From assembly GCF_017433805.1 (NCBI RefSeq), contig NZ_JAFRGN010000027.1:1-64000 (forward strand): a DNA stretch of 64,000 bases, written 5' to 3'. The position numbers and the translations under genes are program-made. Each line of letters begins with the position of its first letter. Position 1 is the stretch's first letter. Positions 35,913 through 43,808 of this stretch are shown here, in pieces. Origin of the DNA: Butyrivibrio sp. (GTDB lineage Bacteria > Bacillota > Clostridia > Lachnospirales > Lachnospiraceae). Under the pieces are notes generated by a model. It searched no databases, had not been told where the DNA came from, and saw nothing but the letters and a program-made list of their open reading frames with translations.

Positions 35913-35946
35913 ATTATTGATGCACTGTATTCGAAATAGTTCGAAA
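35913..35946. promoter_or_regulatory. Single ATTATTGATGCA half-site and TTCGAAA direct repeats
   Basis: ATTATTGATGCA at 35913-35924 is identical to the array half-site. At the distance expected for the partner (35888) only TGCAAT is found. Two TTCGAAA copies (35930-35936 and 35940-35946) are spaced by one helical turn. The site lies just before the PanT-like gene. Confidence 0.5.
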
Positions 35947-35979
35947 CGGTAGCTTTTTTATTCAAAAGGAGAATTGAAT

Positions 35980-36630
35980 ATGGATAACATGACAATGCTT
36001 GGCCGCAAGACTGAAGAGAAGTCAGCCGGACTTAGCAGCAAAACTCGTTACATGGTGGAGACTGCCCTCATGATCGCAATCGTACTGATTATGGGCAATA
36101 CAGTACTTGGTACTATTCCTACACCATTTCTTAAGGTTTCTATCGTAACCGTTCCAGTTGCTCTCGCAGCAATGCTTATTGGACCAACTGCAGGAATCAT
36201 CTGCGGTATCGTATTTGGTTTCAACAGCTTTGCAGGCGCTCTTACAGGAGCAAGCGGAATGCTTTCAACACTTTTTACAATCAGCCCAGCAGGCGTATTT
36301 TTCACAGCAGTAGTAGCAAGATTTCTTGACGCTACAGTAGTAAGCTTTGTTTTCCAGGCTCTCAAGAAGGCTGGACTTAAGCAGGCTTCTTATTATATCA
36401 CTGGCGCTCTTATGCCACTTTTCAACACAGTATTTTTCATGGGCTCACTTTGCCTGTTCTTCTATAACACAGACTATGTACAGGGACTTGTTGCCAAGTA
36501 CAACGCAACTAACCCATTTGCATTCGTAATCGCTATGGTTGGCGTTCAGGCTACTGTAGAGGCTGTTATCGGATGCCTCCTTGCTGGAACACTTGGTGTT
36601 GTTCTTTCTAAGGTACTTAAGAGAGCATAA
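35980..36630 (+). CDS. ECF transporter S component, PanT-like (probable pantothenate)
   Basis: A six-helix membrane protein with the S-component pattern: an N-terminal KTRYMVETALMIAIVLIMG helix, then FLKVSIVTVPVALAAMLIGP. The ATG at 35980 is chosen over TTG at 35974 because AAAAGGAG (35964-35971) is then 8 bp away. It lies 13 bp before coaX (pantothenate kinase) and near coaBC, which strongly suggests pantothenate as substrate; the sequence alone does not prove it. No EcfA/T genes are adjacent, so it probably shares an ECF module encoded elsewhere, such as the one at 31.7-34.3 kb. Confidence 0.82.
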   Translation: MDNMTMLGRKTEEKSAGLSSKTRYMVETALMIAIVLIMGNTVLGTIPTPFLKVSIVTVPVALAAMLIGPTAGIICGIVFGFNSFAGALTGASGMLSTLFTISPAGVFFTAVVARFLDATVVSFVFQALKKAGLKQASYYITGALMPLFNTVFFMGSLCLFFYNTDYVQGLVAKYNATNPFAFVIAMVGVQATVEAVIGCLLAGTLGVVLSKVLKRA

Positions 36631-36643
36631 TAGGATTTATAAA

Positions 36644-37537
36644 ATGGTATTAACCGTAGATATTGGAAATTCGAATATCGTAATTGGGGCTTGGGATAAC
36701 GATGCCCTACAGTTTACAGGCAGGATACAGACCAGAAGAGACTATACTGAGGATGAACTTATGACTTCTTTTGAGGAGTTACTCGGTGACATCCAATCGA
36801 ATATGACTTCAGATACCGATGAGAAATCTGATGATCATAAGTTTGCCTGCGCCTTTGAGGGGGCTATTCTGTCTTCTGTTGTGCCTGAAATAACTGACGT
36901 AACACTTAATACACTAGAAAAAATTACAGGGAAGAGGCCTCTATTAATGGGGCCTTTTCTTCATACAGGGGTGGATATTTCTGATTATGCCCCTGGAGCT
37001 ATAGGAACAGACAGGATAGTAGATCTGTCTGCAGCCCTTGCAATGTACGGCGCACCAGTCATGGTGTGCGACCTTGGAACCTGCACCACCATCACTGTGG
37101 CAGGGGGCTTAGATTCTGAAGATATGAATTCAGATGATGGATATGATAAATCAGGCAAGAGATATATGGGCAAGCTTATAGGCGGAATGATCTGCCCTGG
37201 AGTGCAGCTGTCTCTTGATGCTGAGGCACAGCGTGCTTCACAGCTTCCGCAGCTAACTGCCGGCAAGGTGGATTCTCTTTTGGGAAAAGATACAGCGTCG
37301 AATATGATGTCTGGAGCAGTCGCTGCCACAGGACTAATGCTGTCTGAGCTGGCTGACAGGCTTAAGGATGGAACTTACACAGGCATGGAGATTAGAACAT
37401 TGCCTGATCTTAAAGTGGTCATTACAGGAGGTCTTGCCCAATATGTAATACCATGGATCAAGTGCAGCGCAGAAGTCCATTACGAGCAGGATCTGCTCCT
37501 GCGAGGACTCTACGAGATTTATCGCTGCAATAGCTGA
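36644..37537 (+). CDS. coaX: Type III pantothenate kinase
   Basis: It phosphorylates pantothenate, the first step of CoA synthesis. The ASKHA motifs are visible: VDIGNSNIVIGAW at the N-terminus, GTDRIVDLSAAL near residue 126 and CDLGTCTTIT near 145. Start ATG 36644 is set by the conserved N-terminus; an upstream in-frame start at 36581 lies inside the preceding gene. Two acidic inserts (about 50-65 and 160-178) lengthen it to 297 residues against about 255 in most relatives. It forms an operon with the PanT-like gene, and coaBC lies 400 bp downstream. Confidence 0.94.
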   Translation: MVLTVDIGNSNIVIGAWDNDALQFTGRIQTRRDYTEDELMTSFEELLGDIQSNMTSDTDEKSDDHKFACAFEGAILSSVVPEITDVTLNTLEKITGKRPLLMGPFLHTGVDISDYAPGAIGTDRIVDLSAALAMYGAPVMVCDLGTCTTITVAGGLDSEDMNSDDGYDKSGKRYMGKLIGGMICPGVQLSLDAEAQRASQLPQLTAGKVDSLLGKDTASNMMSGAVAATGLMLSELADRLKDGTYTGMEIRTLPDLKVVITGGLAQYVIPWIKCSAEVHYEQDLLLRGLYEIYRCNS

Positions 37538-37940
37538 AAATGATAATTGGAAAGAGAATATTATTGTACTTTCTTGAATTATTTACTTATGAAATGCGTG
37601 ACGAATGCGTGACATCTTATTTGCATCGAATTTTAAAGAAATAGCAATTATAGATGCATATATATAGACGATACTGGCAGTGAGTGCATCGATAATGTGA
37701 TAGTTGCTGATTATTGATGCAGCATAGCCGCGTTTTGGAAGAGAAATTGCATCGATAAGATCAAAAGTTGGTTATTCGATGCATGTGATAAAAATGAAGC
37801 TGTGAAATGAGCATCGATTATGAGCAAAATGGGAAAATTGATGCAGAACCAGAACAAATACAGCTGAAGGAATATCCCAATACATAGAAATGCACAGAAA
37901 CATAGATTTATACTAATATATAGATTAAAGAGGTAATACA
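37538..37940. other. Intergenic region before coaBC
   Basis: Apart from the array (37622-37845) it is A/T rich. AATGCGTGACGAATGCGTGAC near 37593-37612 contains a direct repeat, and TATACT at 37909-37914 may be the -10 box of coaBC. There is no clear terminator after coaX and no gene. Confidence 0.6.
37622..37845. repeat. Phased array of four inverted-repeat units (TGCATC ... GATGCA)
   Basis: Units at 37622-37658, 37685-37721, 37748-37783 and 37810-37845 each have TGCATC (AGCATC in the last), 24 or 25 bases and GATGCA. Gaps between units are exactly 26 bases. Half-sites therefore follow each other every 30-32 bp in alternating orientation, averaging 31.1 bp or three helical turns. The best arms extend to 12 bp (TGCATCGATAAT / ATTATTGATGCA). 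The first unit starts TGCATCGAATTTT like the first unit of the other array. Confidence 0.88.
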
Positions 37941-39137
37941 ATGCTGAAAGGAAAAAATATATTACTGGGAGTCACAGGTGGAATAGCTGCCTACAAGTCA
38001 GCTGATCTTGCGTCCAAACTGATCAAGCAGCATGCAAATGTAGATGTGATCATGACTGAGAATGCAACACAGTTCATTACGCCACTTACATTTGAGGCTC
38101 TTACTCATAACAGATGTGTCACAGATACCTTCGACAGAAATCACCCATGGGAAGTCGAGCACATTGCCCTTGCTGATAAAGCGGATGCACTGGTAATAGC
38201 TCCAGCTACAGCTAATTGTATTGCCAAGCTTGCCTGTGGAATTGCAGACGACATGCTGACAACAACAGCGCTTGCCTGCGATTGCACTAAGATAATAGCA
38301 CCAGCCATGAATACCAAGATGTATGAAAATCCTGTAACACAGAGAAATCTCAATACACTTAAGGAACTTGGTTATATTATAGTAACTCCAGGAGATGGCT
38401 ATCTTGCTTGCGGAACAGTTGGTAAGGGCAGAATGGAAGAGCCGGTTAACATTGTTGATGCCATAATTCATGAGATCGCATGCCCCAAGGATATGACAGG
38501 ACTTAATGTTCTCGTGACAGCTGGCCCAACGAGAGAAGCGATTGATCCTGTCAGATATATCACCAATCATTCAACCGGAAAAATGGGTGTGGCACTTGCC
38601 AAGGCTGCAGCCTGTAGAGGTGCTAATGTAACTTTGGTAGCAGGACCTATTGATATAGATATCCCATCATATGTGAGTGTTGTGCGAGTATCATCAGCTC
38701 AAGAGATGTTTGATGCTGTCACAACAAGGTCTGATGAGCAGGATATCATCATCAAAGCCGCTGCAGTAGCTGATTACACTCCTGAGACAGTAGCGGATGA
38801 TAAGATCAAGAAATCTGATAATGACAGTGATCTTTCTATTAAGCTTGCAAGAACTCAGGATATCCTCGCATGGCTCGGTGAGCACAAGAAGAAGGATCAG
38901 CTTCTTTGTGGCTTCTCCATGGAAACAAGAGATATGCTGGAGAATTCCAGAAAGAAATTAGCCAAGAAAAACCTCGATATGATCTGTGCAAATAACGTTA
39001 AGGTTGAAGGCGCAGGTTTTGGTGTGGACACTAACGTAATTACTATCATCACCAAAGAAAAAGAAACTGAGCTGGAACTGATGAGTAAGAATGATGCAGC
39101 TCACTGTATCCTGACACAGTTACTGGAACTGAAATAA
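37941..39137 (+). CDS. coaBC: Bifunctional CoaBC (phosphopantothenoylcysteine synthetase/decarboxylase)
   Basis: CoaB joins cysteine to phosphopantothenate and CoaC decarboxylates the product. The N-terminal flavoprotein CoaC (about 1-175) shows GVTGGIAAYKS, the catalytic His in VEHIALADKAD, and PAMNTKMYENP. The C-terminal CoaB (about 188-398) shows VTAGPTREAIDPVRYITNHSTGKMG. Length 398 is standard. It starts behind AGAGGT, downstream of the phased array, and completes the local pantothenate-to-CoA set with the PanT-like gene and coaX. Confidence 0.96.
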   Translation: MLKGKNILLGVTGGIAAYKSADLASKLIKQHANVDVIMTENATQFITPLTFEALTHNRCVTDTFDRNHPWEVEHIALADKADALVIAPATANCIAKLACGIADDMLTTTALACDCTKIIAPAMNTKMYENPVTQRNLNTLKELGYIIVTPGDGYLACGTVGKGRMEEPVNIVDAIIHEIACPKDMTGLNVLVTAGPTREAIDPVRYITNHSTGKMGVALAKAAACRGANVTLVAGPIDIDIPSYVSVVRVSSAQEMFDAVTTRSDEQDIIIKAAAVADYTPETVADDKIKKSDNDSDLSIKLARTQDILAWLGEHKKKDQLLCGFSMETRDMLENSRKKLAKKNLDMICANNVKVEGAGFGVDTNVITIITKEKETELELMSKNDAAHCILTQLLELK

Positions 39138-39183
39138 TCTATAACTTGTAACGGCAACATGACTTGAGACAGGGGGAGTAAAA

Positions 39184-40197
39184 GTGAAAGTATTTATGAT
39201 AGGGGGTACAGGTCTCCTTGGAAGCGAGGCAGCAAGGGTGCTTATTGAAAGAGGCCACGAAGTAGTGAGCGTGGCTCTTCCTCCATTGCCAACGGGAGCA
39301 GTCCTTCCGCCAGAAATGAAAATAGAGTATGGCAACTACCTTGAGATGAGCGACGATGATATCAGAGGATATATGCAGGGCTGCGATGGATTTGTATTTG
39401 CAGCAGGAGTAGATGAGCGAGTAGAAGGACCGGCGCCTATCTATGATCTGTTCAAAAAATATAATATCGATCCGCTTAACAGGCTTCTTACAATAGCAAA
39501 AGAGTGTGGTGTCAAACATGTTGCTATATGTGGCTCATACTTTGCTTACTTTGCCAAAGCCAGAAAAGAATTGGAACTGACTAAGTGGCATCCATATATT
39601 AGAAGCCGTATAGATCAAGAGAATGCAGCACTTTCTTTTGCTGATGATAATTTTGATGTGGCTGTTTTGGAGCTTCCTTACATATTTGGAACACAGCCTG
39701 GAAGAAAGCCGGTATGGGTATTCCTGGTCGAGCAGCTTCGTGCAATGAAAGGAGCTACTTTCTATCCAAAGGGCGGTACGACAATGGTAACTGTTCACCA
39801 GGTTGGCGAAGCTCTTGCTGGGGCTATCGAGTACAACAAGGGTGGTAACGCTTATCCTATAGGCTATTACAACATGACCTGGAAAGAGATGCTTGGAATC
39901 GTGCATAAGTACATGGGATGTCCAGATAAAAAGATTATTACTATTCCCACATGGATGTACGCTATAGGCATTAGAAATATTCTTAAGGAGCAAAAGAAAA
40001 AAGGGATTGAAGGTGGTCTTAACCTGAGTAAATTTACGGACCTTCAATGTGCAAAGCTTTTTATAGATAAGGAACTTGGATGTGACAAACTGAAAGTTAC
40101 ACCAGATGATATAGATGCGGCTATTGGTGATTCAATAAAGCTTTGCATTGATGTAATTGATGGCAAGGCGGAGGTTATCGGAATGAGAGGAGAATGA
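39184..40197 (+). CDS. NAD-dependent epimerase/dehydratase-like protein
   Basis: Extended short-chain dehydrogenase fold: the N-terminal nucleotide-binding motif is GGTGLLGSEAA (residues 7-17), followed by a typical alpha/beta pattern. ICGSYFAYFAKARKEL replaces the usual YxxxK active-site region, and the Tyr/Lys pair is not clearly present. It starts at GTG 39184 behind GGGGGAG. The gene overlaps the next, also an SDR, by 4 bp if that gene's first ATG is used. The two probably work on the same sugar or lipid substrate; none can be named. Confidence 0.82.
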   Translation: MKVFMIGGTGLLGSEAARVLIERGHEVVSVALPPLPTGAVLPPEMKIEYGNYLEMSDDDIRGYMQGCDGFVFAAGVDERVEGPAPIYDLFKKYNIDPLNRLLTIAKECGVKHVAICGSYFAYFAKARKELELTKWHPYIRSRIDQENAALSFADDNFDVAVLELPYIFGTQPGRKPVWVFLVEQLRAMKGATFYPKGGTTMVTVHQVGEALAGAIEYNKGGNAYPIGYYNMTWKEMLGIVHKYMGCPDKKIITIPTWMYAIGIRNILKEQKKKGIEGGLNLSKFTDLQCAKLFIDKELGCDKLKVTPDDIDAAIGDSIKLCIDVIDGKAEVIGMRGE

Positions 40198-40199
40198 CA

Positions 40200-41732
40200 A
40201 TGTCTATGAAAAGAAAAGTCGTTTTCATGACAGGTGCTGGTGGCGGAATGGGTTCTGAGAGCTTTAGGCAGATGCTTCCAGATCTGGGAAACCTTTATGA
40301 CCTTGTTATTCTTGTAAGAGATAGTCAAAAGAATCATGATCTTTTTGATAGATATGAGAAGACTCAGGGACTGAAGATAGTTTATGGAGACCTTCTAAAT
40401 CAGGAAGATGTGGAGAAGTGCGTGTCCATGTCCGATATGGTTCTGCACATAGCTGCTTTTGTTTCGCCTGCGGCAGATTATTACCCAAAGAAAGCTATGG
40501 AGAATAATTATGGCTCAGTAGTAAACATAATAAATGCCATAAAAAAGTTTGGTAAGCAGGATAACTATAAATTTGTATACATAGGAACGGTTGCAGAGAC
40601 TGGAGACAGAATGCCGCCTATTCATTGGGGAAGAGTAGGTGATCCAATAAAGCCCAGCATGTTTGACTACTATGCAGTTTCCAAGGTTGCAGCAGAGCGC
40701 TATGTGATAGAGAGCGGATTATCCTACTGGGTATCACTCAGGCAGACTGGGATCATAGGCCCGGCAATGGCCAAGATTCGCAATGCGATACAATTTCATA
40801 ACTGCCTGTTTAATGTGCTTGAGTATGCTTCCGACAGAGACAGTGGAAGAGCTATGAGAAATCTGGCCGCGTTTGATGCGGATAGAAGTCTCCCGGAAGA
40901 TTTTTGGTGTCATATCTATAACGTTGGAGGCGGAAAGAGCTGCAGAGTCAGCACCTTCCAGATGTATCAGGAATTGTACGGAATTCTGGGCTTTAAGAGT
41001 CGTGACACAGTTGTGGATCCTAAAGTTTATGCTACCAGGAACTTCCATGGTCATTTTTATCTTGATTCTGACAAGCTTGAAAAGTATCTTCACTTTAGAA
41101 GCGATTCCATGCAGTATTTGTATGATGCTTACCTTAAGGAACTTGGAGGGGCTGTTACGGCGGCTAAGCTGATCACCAAGTTGCCTGGCGGGCAAAAGCT
41201 TATGGGAAATATTATTAAGTCGTCTTCCAAGAAGGACCTTGTTTCTGAACATGGTACTAAGCGCTGGATAGATGAGAATATAGAAGACCACATAGAAGCA
41301 TATTGGGGAAGCAAAAAAGCATATGACATGATTCCAGACAAACTCAGTCAGATGGAGGCATTTACGGATTGGGATAAGGTAGTGCACATAGATCATGGAT
41401 ATGATGAGAGTAAACCTGAGTCAGAGCTTACATTGGAAGATATGAAGGGAGCTGCCGAGTTTAGAGGTGGTTTCTGTGATTCAAAAGAGATGACGAAGGG
41501 CGACTGGAAGACACTGCTTGAGTTTACCTGTCAGTTTGGTCATCACTTTAAGGGAAGCCCCAGGCTTATTTTGGAGGGCGGACACTGGTGCGATGAATGT
41601 GAGAGAAAGTCATGGAACTATGGTATAAGAGCCAAAAAAGACAAGTTTTTTGCGCAGGTATGGAATCCGCTTCATGATGACAGTGAGATTAGGGAGTATC
41701 CCAAAATAGTAAACGAGTTTACGGGGAAGTGA
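40200..41732 (+). CDS. NAD-dependent epimerase with C-terminal zinc-finger-like extension
   Basis: The nucleotide-binding GAGGGMGSESF lies near residue 14, a conserved YYAVSKVAAERY (Tyr-x3-Lys) active-site motif lies in the middle, and the Rossmann part ends near residue 320. The extra C-terminal 190 residues carry CQFGHHFKGSPRLI and GGHWCDEC, a C..GH.F..SP...G.WC..C pattern like treble-clef zinc fingers. Start 40200 is preferred because GAGGAG is then about 7 bp upstream; ATG 40194, overlapping the previous stop, is the alternative. It forms a two-gene operon with the previous SDR. Function is unknown. Confidence 0.8.
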   Translation: MSMKRKVVFMTGAGGGMGSESFRQMLPDLGNLYDLVILVRDSQKNHDLFDRYEKTQGLKIVYGDLLNQEDVEKCVSMSDMVLHIAAFVSPAADYYPKKAMENNYGSVVNIINAIKKFGKQDNYKFVYIGTVAETGDRMPPIHWGRVGDPIKPSMFDYYAVSKVAAERYVIESGLSYWVSLRQTGIIGPAMAKIRNAIQFHNCLFNVLEYASDRDSGRAMRNLAAFDADRSLPEDFWCHIYNVGGGKSCRVSTFQMYQELYGILGFKSRDTVVDPKVYATRNFHGHFYLDSDKLEKYLHFRSDSMQYLYDAYLKELGGAVTAAKLITKLPGGQKLMGNIIKSSSKKDLVSEHGTKRWIDENIEDHIEAYWGSKKAYDMIPDKLSQMEAFTDWDKVVHIDHGYDESKPESELTLEDMKGAAEFRGGFCDSKEMTKGDWKTLLEFTCQFGHHFKGSPRLILEGGHWCDECERKSWNYGIRAKKDKFFAQVWNPLHDDSEIREYPKIVNEFTGK

Positions 41733-41756
41733 AAACATATTTTGAGGGGAGGAATT

Positions 41757-41903
41757 ATGCAGCAATACGAAAAAGAGCATCGCGCACTTGTACTGGATAA
41801 TGCAGCTGAATGCACAGTTCTTTTGAAGACAGATGGTAAATTTCCACTAGGTAAGCCTGGCAAGCTTGCTGCCTACGGCGCAGGAGTAATAAGCAAATTT
41901 TAG
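41757..41903 (+). pseudogene. N-terminal fragment of a GH3 beta-glucosidase
   Basis: The 48-residue frame begins MQQYEKEHRALVLDNAAE, continues CTVLLKTDGKFPLGKPGKLA and AYGAG, then stops. This is the conserved start of glycoside hydrolase family 3 proteins (which normally have 700 or more residues), including the VLLKxDGxFPL motif. The following DNA does not resume the frame. It has a good GAGGGGAGG ribosome site 25 bp after the upstream gene. It is best read as the remnant of a deleted gene, though an expressed short peptide is not excluded. Confidence 0.7.
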
Positions 41904-41911
41904 AATTAGGA

Positions 41912-41941
41912 TATAATTATTTCAATCTGACCCTCCGATAT
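41912..41941 (+). promoter_or_regulatory. Overlapping sigma-A -10 box and sigma-28-type promoter
   Basis: TATAAT at 41912-41917 is a consensus -10 box without a clear -35. TAAT at 41914-41917, 16 bases, then TCCGATAT at 41934-41941 also resembles a sigma-28 promoter. The two would start transcription about 25 bp apart, on opposite sides of the left arm of the following hairpin. Confidence 0.45.
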
Positions 41942-41982
41942 AGAAAATGGTTAAAGGGAAAACTATTTTTTGTCGGAGGGTC
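41929..41982 (+). promoter_or_regulatory. Hairpin that would hide the ribosome site of the next gene
   Basis: GACCCTCCGA (41929-41938) is the exact complement of TCGGAGGGTC (41973-41982). The right arm contains the GGAGGG ribosome site, 7 bp before the ATG at 41988. The spacer is 34 bases. Confidence 0.6.
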
Positions 41983-41987
41983 TGTAA

Positions 41988-42347
41988 ATGGATTTTGGAT
42001 TCCTTGCATCAGCAAATAGCATTACAAGCAAATATTTGAATCAGATGTCAGCTGAGAAGGCTCTTTCTCAGGTGCAGTCTATAGATGATGAGACCAGGAA
42101 AAAGTTTGGAAAAGAGTTTGAGGAAGCCTACGATTCAATGATGGCTACAAGAGCTCTGAACGAGAACATGCGTAGCAGCTATGAGTTTAATCATCAGGAT
42201 ACGCTCAAGGATCATGCTACAAGACTTGGCTATTCAATAGATAATCGTGTTATAGATATGCTCCATATTCAGTTGTCTGATGACATGAATGAGAAGGTGA
42301 GCTCAGCAATGAACAATGCCATAAAAGAGCTTGGAGAATTGATCTGA
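41988..42347 (+). CDS. Unknown 119-residue helical protein
   Basis: It is a small soluble protein, mostly predicted helix and rich in Ser, Asn, Met and acidic residues, with no signal peptide or membrane segment. Segments such as SAEKALSQVQSIDDETRKKF and LSDDMNEKVSSAMNNAIKEL are amphipathic. I recognise no family. The leader has an inverted repeat covering the ribosome site and a possible sigma-28 promoter, so it may be regulated with motility; this is inference. It is a single-gene unit with its own terminator. Confidence 0.65.
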   Translation: MDFGFLASANSITSKYLNQMSAEKALSQVQSIDDETRKKFGKEFEEAYDSMMATRALNENMRSSYEFNHQDTLKDHATRLGYSIDNRVIDMLHIQLSDDMNEKVSSAMNNAIKELGELI

Positions 42348-42371
42348 TATAAGGAATAATGAGATATTTCT

Positions 42372-42407
42372 AAGGTTTATGATCATACAGGTCATAAACC
42401 TTTTTCT
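42372..42407 (+). terminator. Terminator
   Basis: AAGGTTTATGA (42372-42382) pairs with TCATAAACCTT (42392-42402), followed by a T run. The rest of 42408-42572 is A/T rich with no other feature recognised. Confidence 0.85.
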
Positions 42408-42572
42408 ATGTAAGCCTGATAGACAATAGAAAATTTCATATCCAAAAGAATCTGGTCATATAAAAGAACACTGTTTTGGTATTTTTTATATTATCAGATT
42501 GGTGCTATATTGTGTAAAGTTTAAAAAATCAAAAAGAACGAAAACACTACGCGAGACTCAAAGGAGGAGACT

Positions 42573-43166
42573 ATGAAAAACGACAACGTAAGAAAACTCA
42601 CTTATGCAGGACTTATGGCAGCTCTTTGCTATGTTGGATATGCAGTATTTCCTGCAATCAATGCATCTGGCACTAAGGTACACCTCGGAAATGCTTTTGT
42701 AGTACTAGGAGCACTGCTTCTTGGCGGATTATACGGCGGACTTGCCGGTGCAATAGGTCTTTCAATTGCTGATATTACACTTGGTTATACAGCATCGGCT
42801 CCCAGAACATTTATCTGCAAGCTTGTAATTGGCCTCATTGTTGGTCTTGTTGCTCACAAGATTGCCAAGATTTCAGAAGATCACAAAAAGGGATATATTC
42901 TTCAGTGGTCTGCAATAGCTGCTGTAGCAGGACTTGCTTTTAACTGCGTATTCGAACCAGCACTTAAGTATGTGTGGTTCACAATTCTTACTCCAAATGC
43001 AGAAAAAGCTGCGTCAGCCATCAGTGCACTGCTTGCTGTAACAACTTATGCAACTATCATCAATGCGGTTATCAATTCAATTCTCGCAGTAGTTATCTAT
43101 AACGCACTTCGTCCAGCACTTAATAAGGCGAATCTTTTTCCCACACTTGCCAAAAAGAGCGCCTAA
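42573..43166 (+). CDS. ECF transporter S component, substrate unassigned
   Basis: Six hydrophobic helices fill 197 residues. The N-terminal KLTYAGLMAALCYVGYAVFP and LGNAFVVLGALLLGGLYGGLAGAIG pattern is typical of the general ECF S-component family, where helix 1 carries the AxxxA-like docking face for EcfT. No riboswitch or vitamin gene beside it reveals the substrate. AAGGAGGAG precedes the ATG. No EcfA or EcfT gene is adjacent, so it must share a module. It is a single-gene unit ending in a bidirectional terminator. Confidence 0.85.
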   Translation: MKNDNVRKLTYAGLMAALCYVGYAVFPAINASGTKVHLGNAFVVLGALLLGGLYGGLAGAIGLSIADITLGYTASAPRTFICKLVIGLIVGLVAHKIAKISEDHKKGYILQWSAIAAVAGLAFNCVFEPALKYVWFTILTPNAEKAASAISALLAVTTYATIINAVINSILAVVIYNALRPALNKANLFPTLAKKSA

Positions 43167-43204
43167 GAAGTAATGTAATATAGTAACAATATGAGAACAC
43201 AAAA

Positions 43205-43242
43205 AATGCGCAGCCTCAAACGAGAGCTGCGCATTATTTTTT
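43205..43242. terminator. Bidirectional terminator between the S component and cheY
   Basis: AATGCGCAGC (43205-43214) pairs perfectly with GCTGCGCATT (43226-43235), with A and T runs outside. It serves both convergent genes. Confidence 0.88.
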
Positions 43243-43256
43243 CGCATCAGTAATAA

Positions 43257-43619
43257 TTATCCAATGGCTTTCTTAACCGCTTCAAGAACACGATCTGCCT
43301 GGAATGGCTTAACGATGAAGTCTTTAGCTCCGGCCTGGATAGATTCAATTACCATTGCCTGCTGACCCATAGCAGAGCACATAATGCAAACTGCATTAGG
43401 ATCTGCAGCCTTGATTCCCTTCAAGGCTCCGATACCATCAAGTTCGGGCATTGTGATATCAAGAGTAACAAGGTCGGGCTTCAACTCATTATACTTTTCG
43501 ATTGCGACTTTACCGTTCTCCGCTTCGCCAGCAATCTCGTATCCATTCTTGGAGAGGATATCCTTAAGCATCATGCGCATGAAAGCGGCGTCATCAGTAA
43601 TGAGTACTCTTTTTCCCAT
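43257..43619 (-). CDS. cheY: CheY, chemotaxis response regulator
   Basis: A single receiver domain of 120 residues. The acidic pocket is TDDAAF, the phosphorylated Asp is in DLVTLDITMPE (about 54), and the conserved Ser/Thr and Lys are in MCSAMGQ and FIVKPF. The MGKRVLITDDAAFMRMMLKDIL start and CSAMGQQAMVIE segment are very close to Thermotoga-type CheY. The start is set at 43619, where GGAGG lies 6 bp upstream, excluding an extended frame to 43730. Phosphorylated CheY binds the flagellar switch; a free-standing switch-like peptide is encoded at 26.4 kb. No other chemotaxis gene is in the window. Confidence 0.94.
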   Translation of the reverse strand: MGKRVLITDDAAFMRMMLKDILSKNGYEIAGEAENGKVAIEKYNELKPDLVTLDITMPELDGIGALKGIKAADPNAVCIMCSAMGQQAMVIESIQAGAKDFIVKPFQADRVLEAVKKAIG

Positions 43620-43808
43620 ATTGAACCTCCAATAAGTAGTTTTAGTTGCTAAGAAAATAAATGCAATTTTCTTTTCTTTTCTTAAATAATTGTTGTTCAG
43701 TACATAATCTATTGTAACACGGATTTCCAAATATGAGCGTTAAATCGTTATGCAAAAAATTAAAATTTGATAAAGTCTTAGGGAAATTGTTTTAAAATTT
43801 TCTACCTC

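Noticed and set aside
34325-37845. CRISPR-like regular repeats
   Set aside because: The conserved blocks are only 6-12 bp, alternate in orientation and are not separated by uniform spacers flanked by full direct repeats. No cas genes are near. A phased operator or hairpin array fits better.
43257-43619. CheY as part of the pilus-like operon
   Set aside because: It has its own leader of about 190 bp and a separate terminator, so co-transcription is not supported.
43620-43730. N-terminal extension of cheY
   Set aside because: The additional residues are not part of a receiver domain, and GGAGG is placed correctly for the ATG at 43619.
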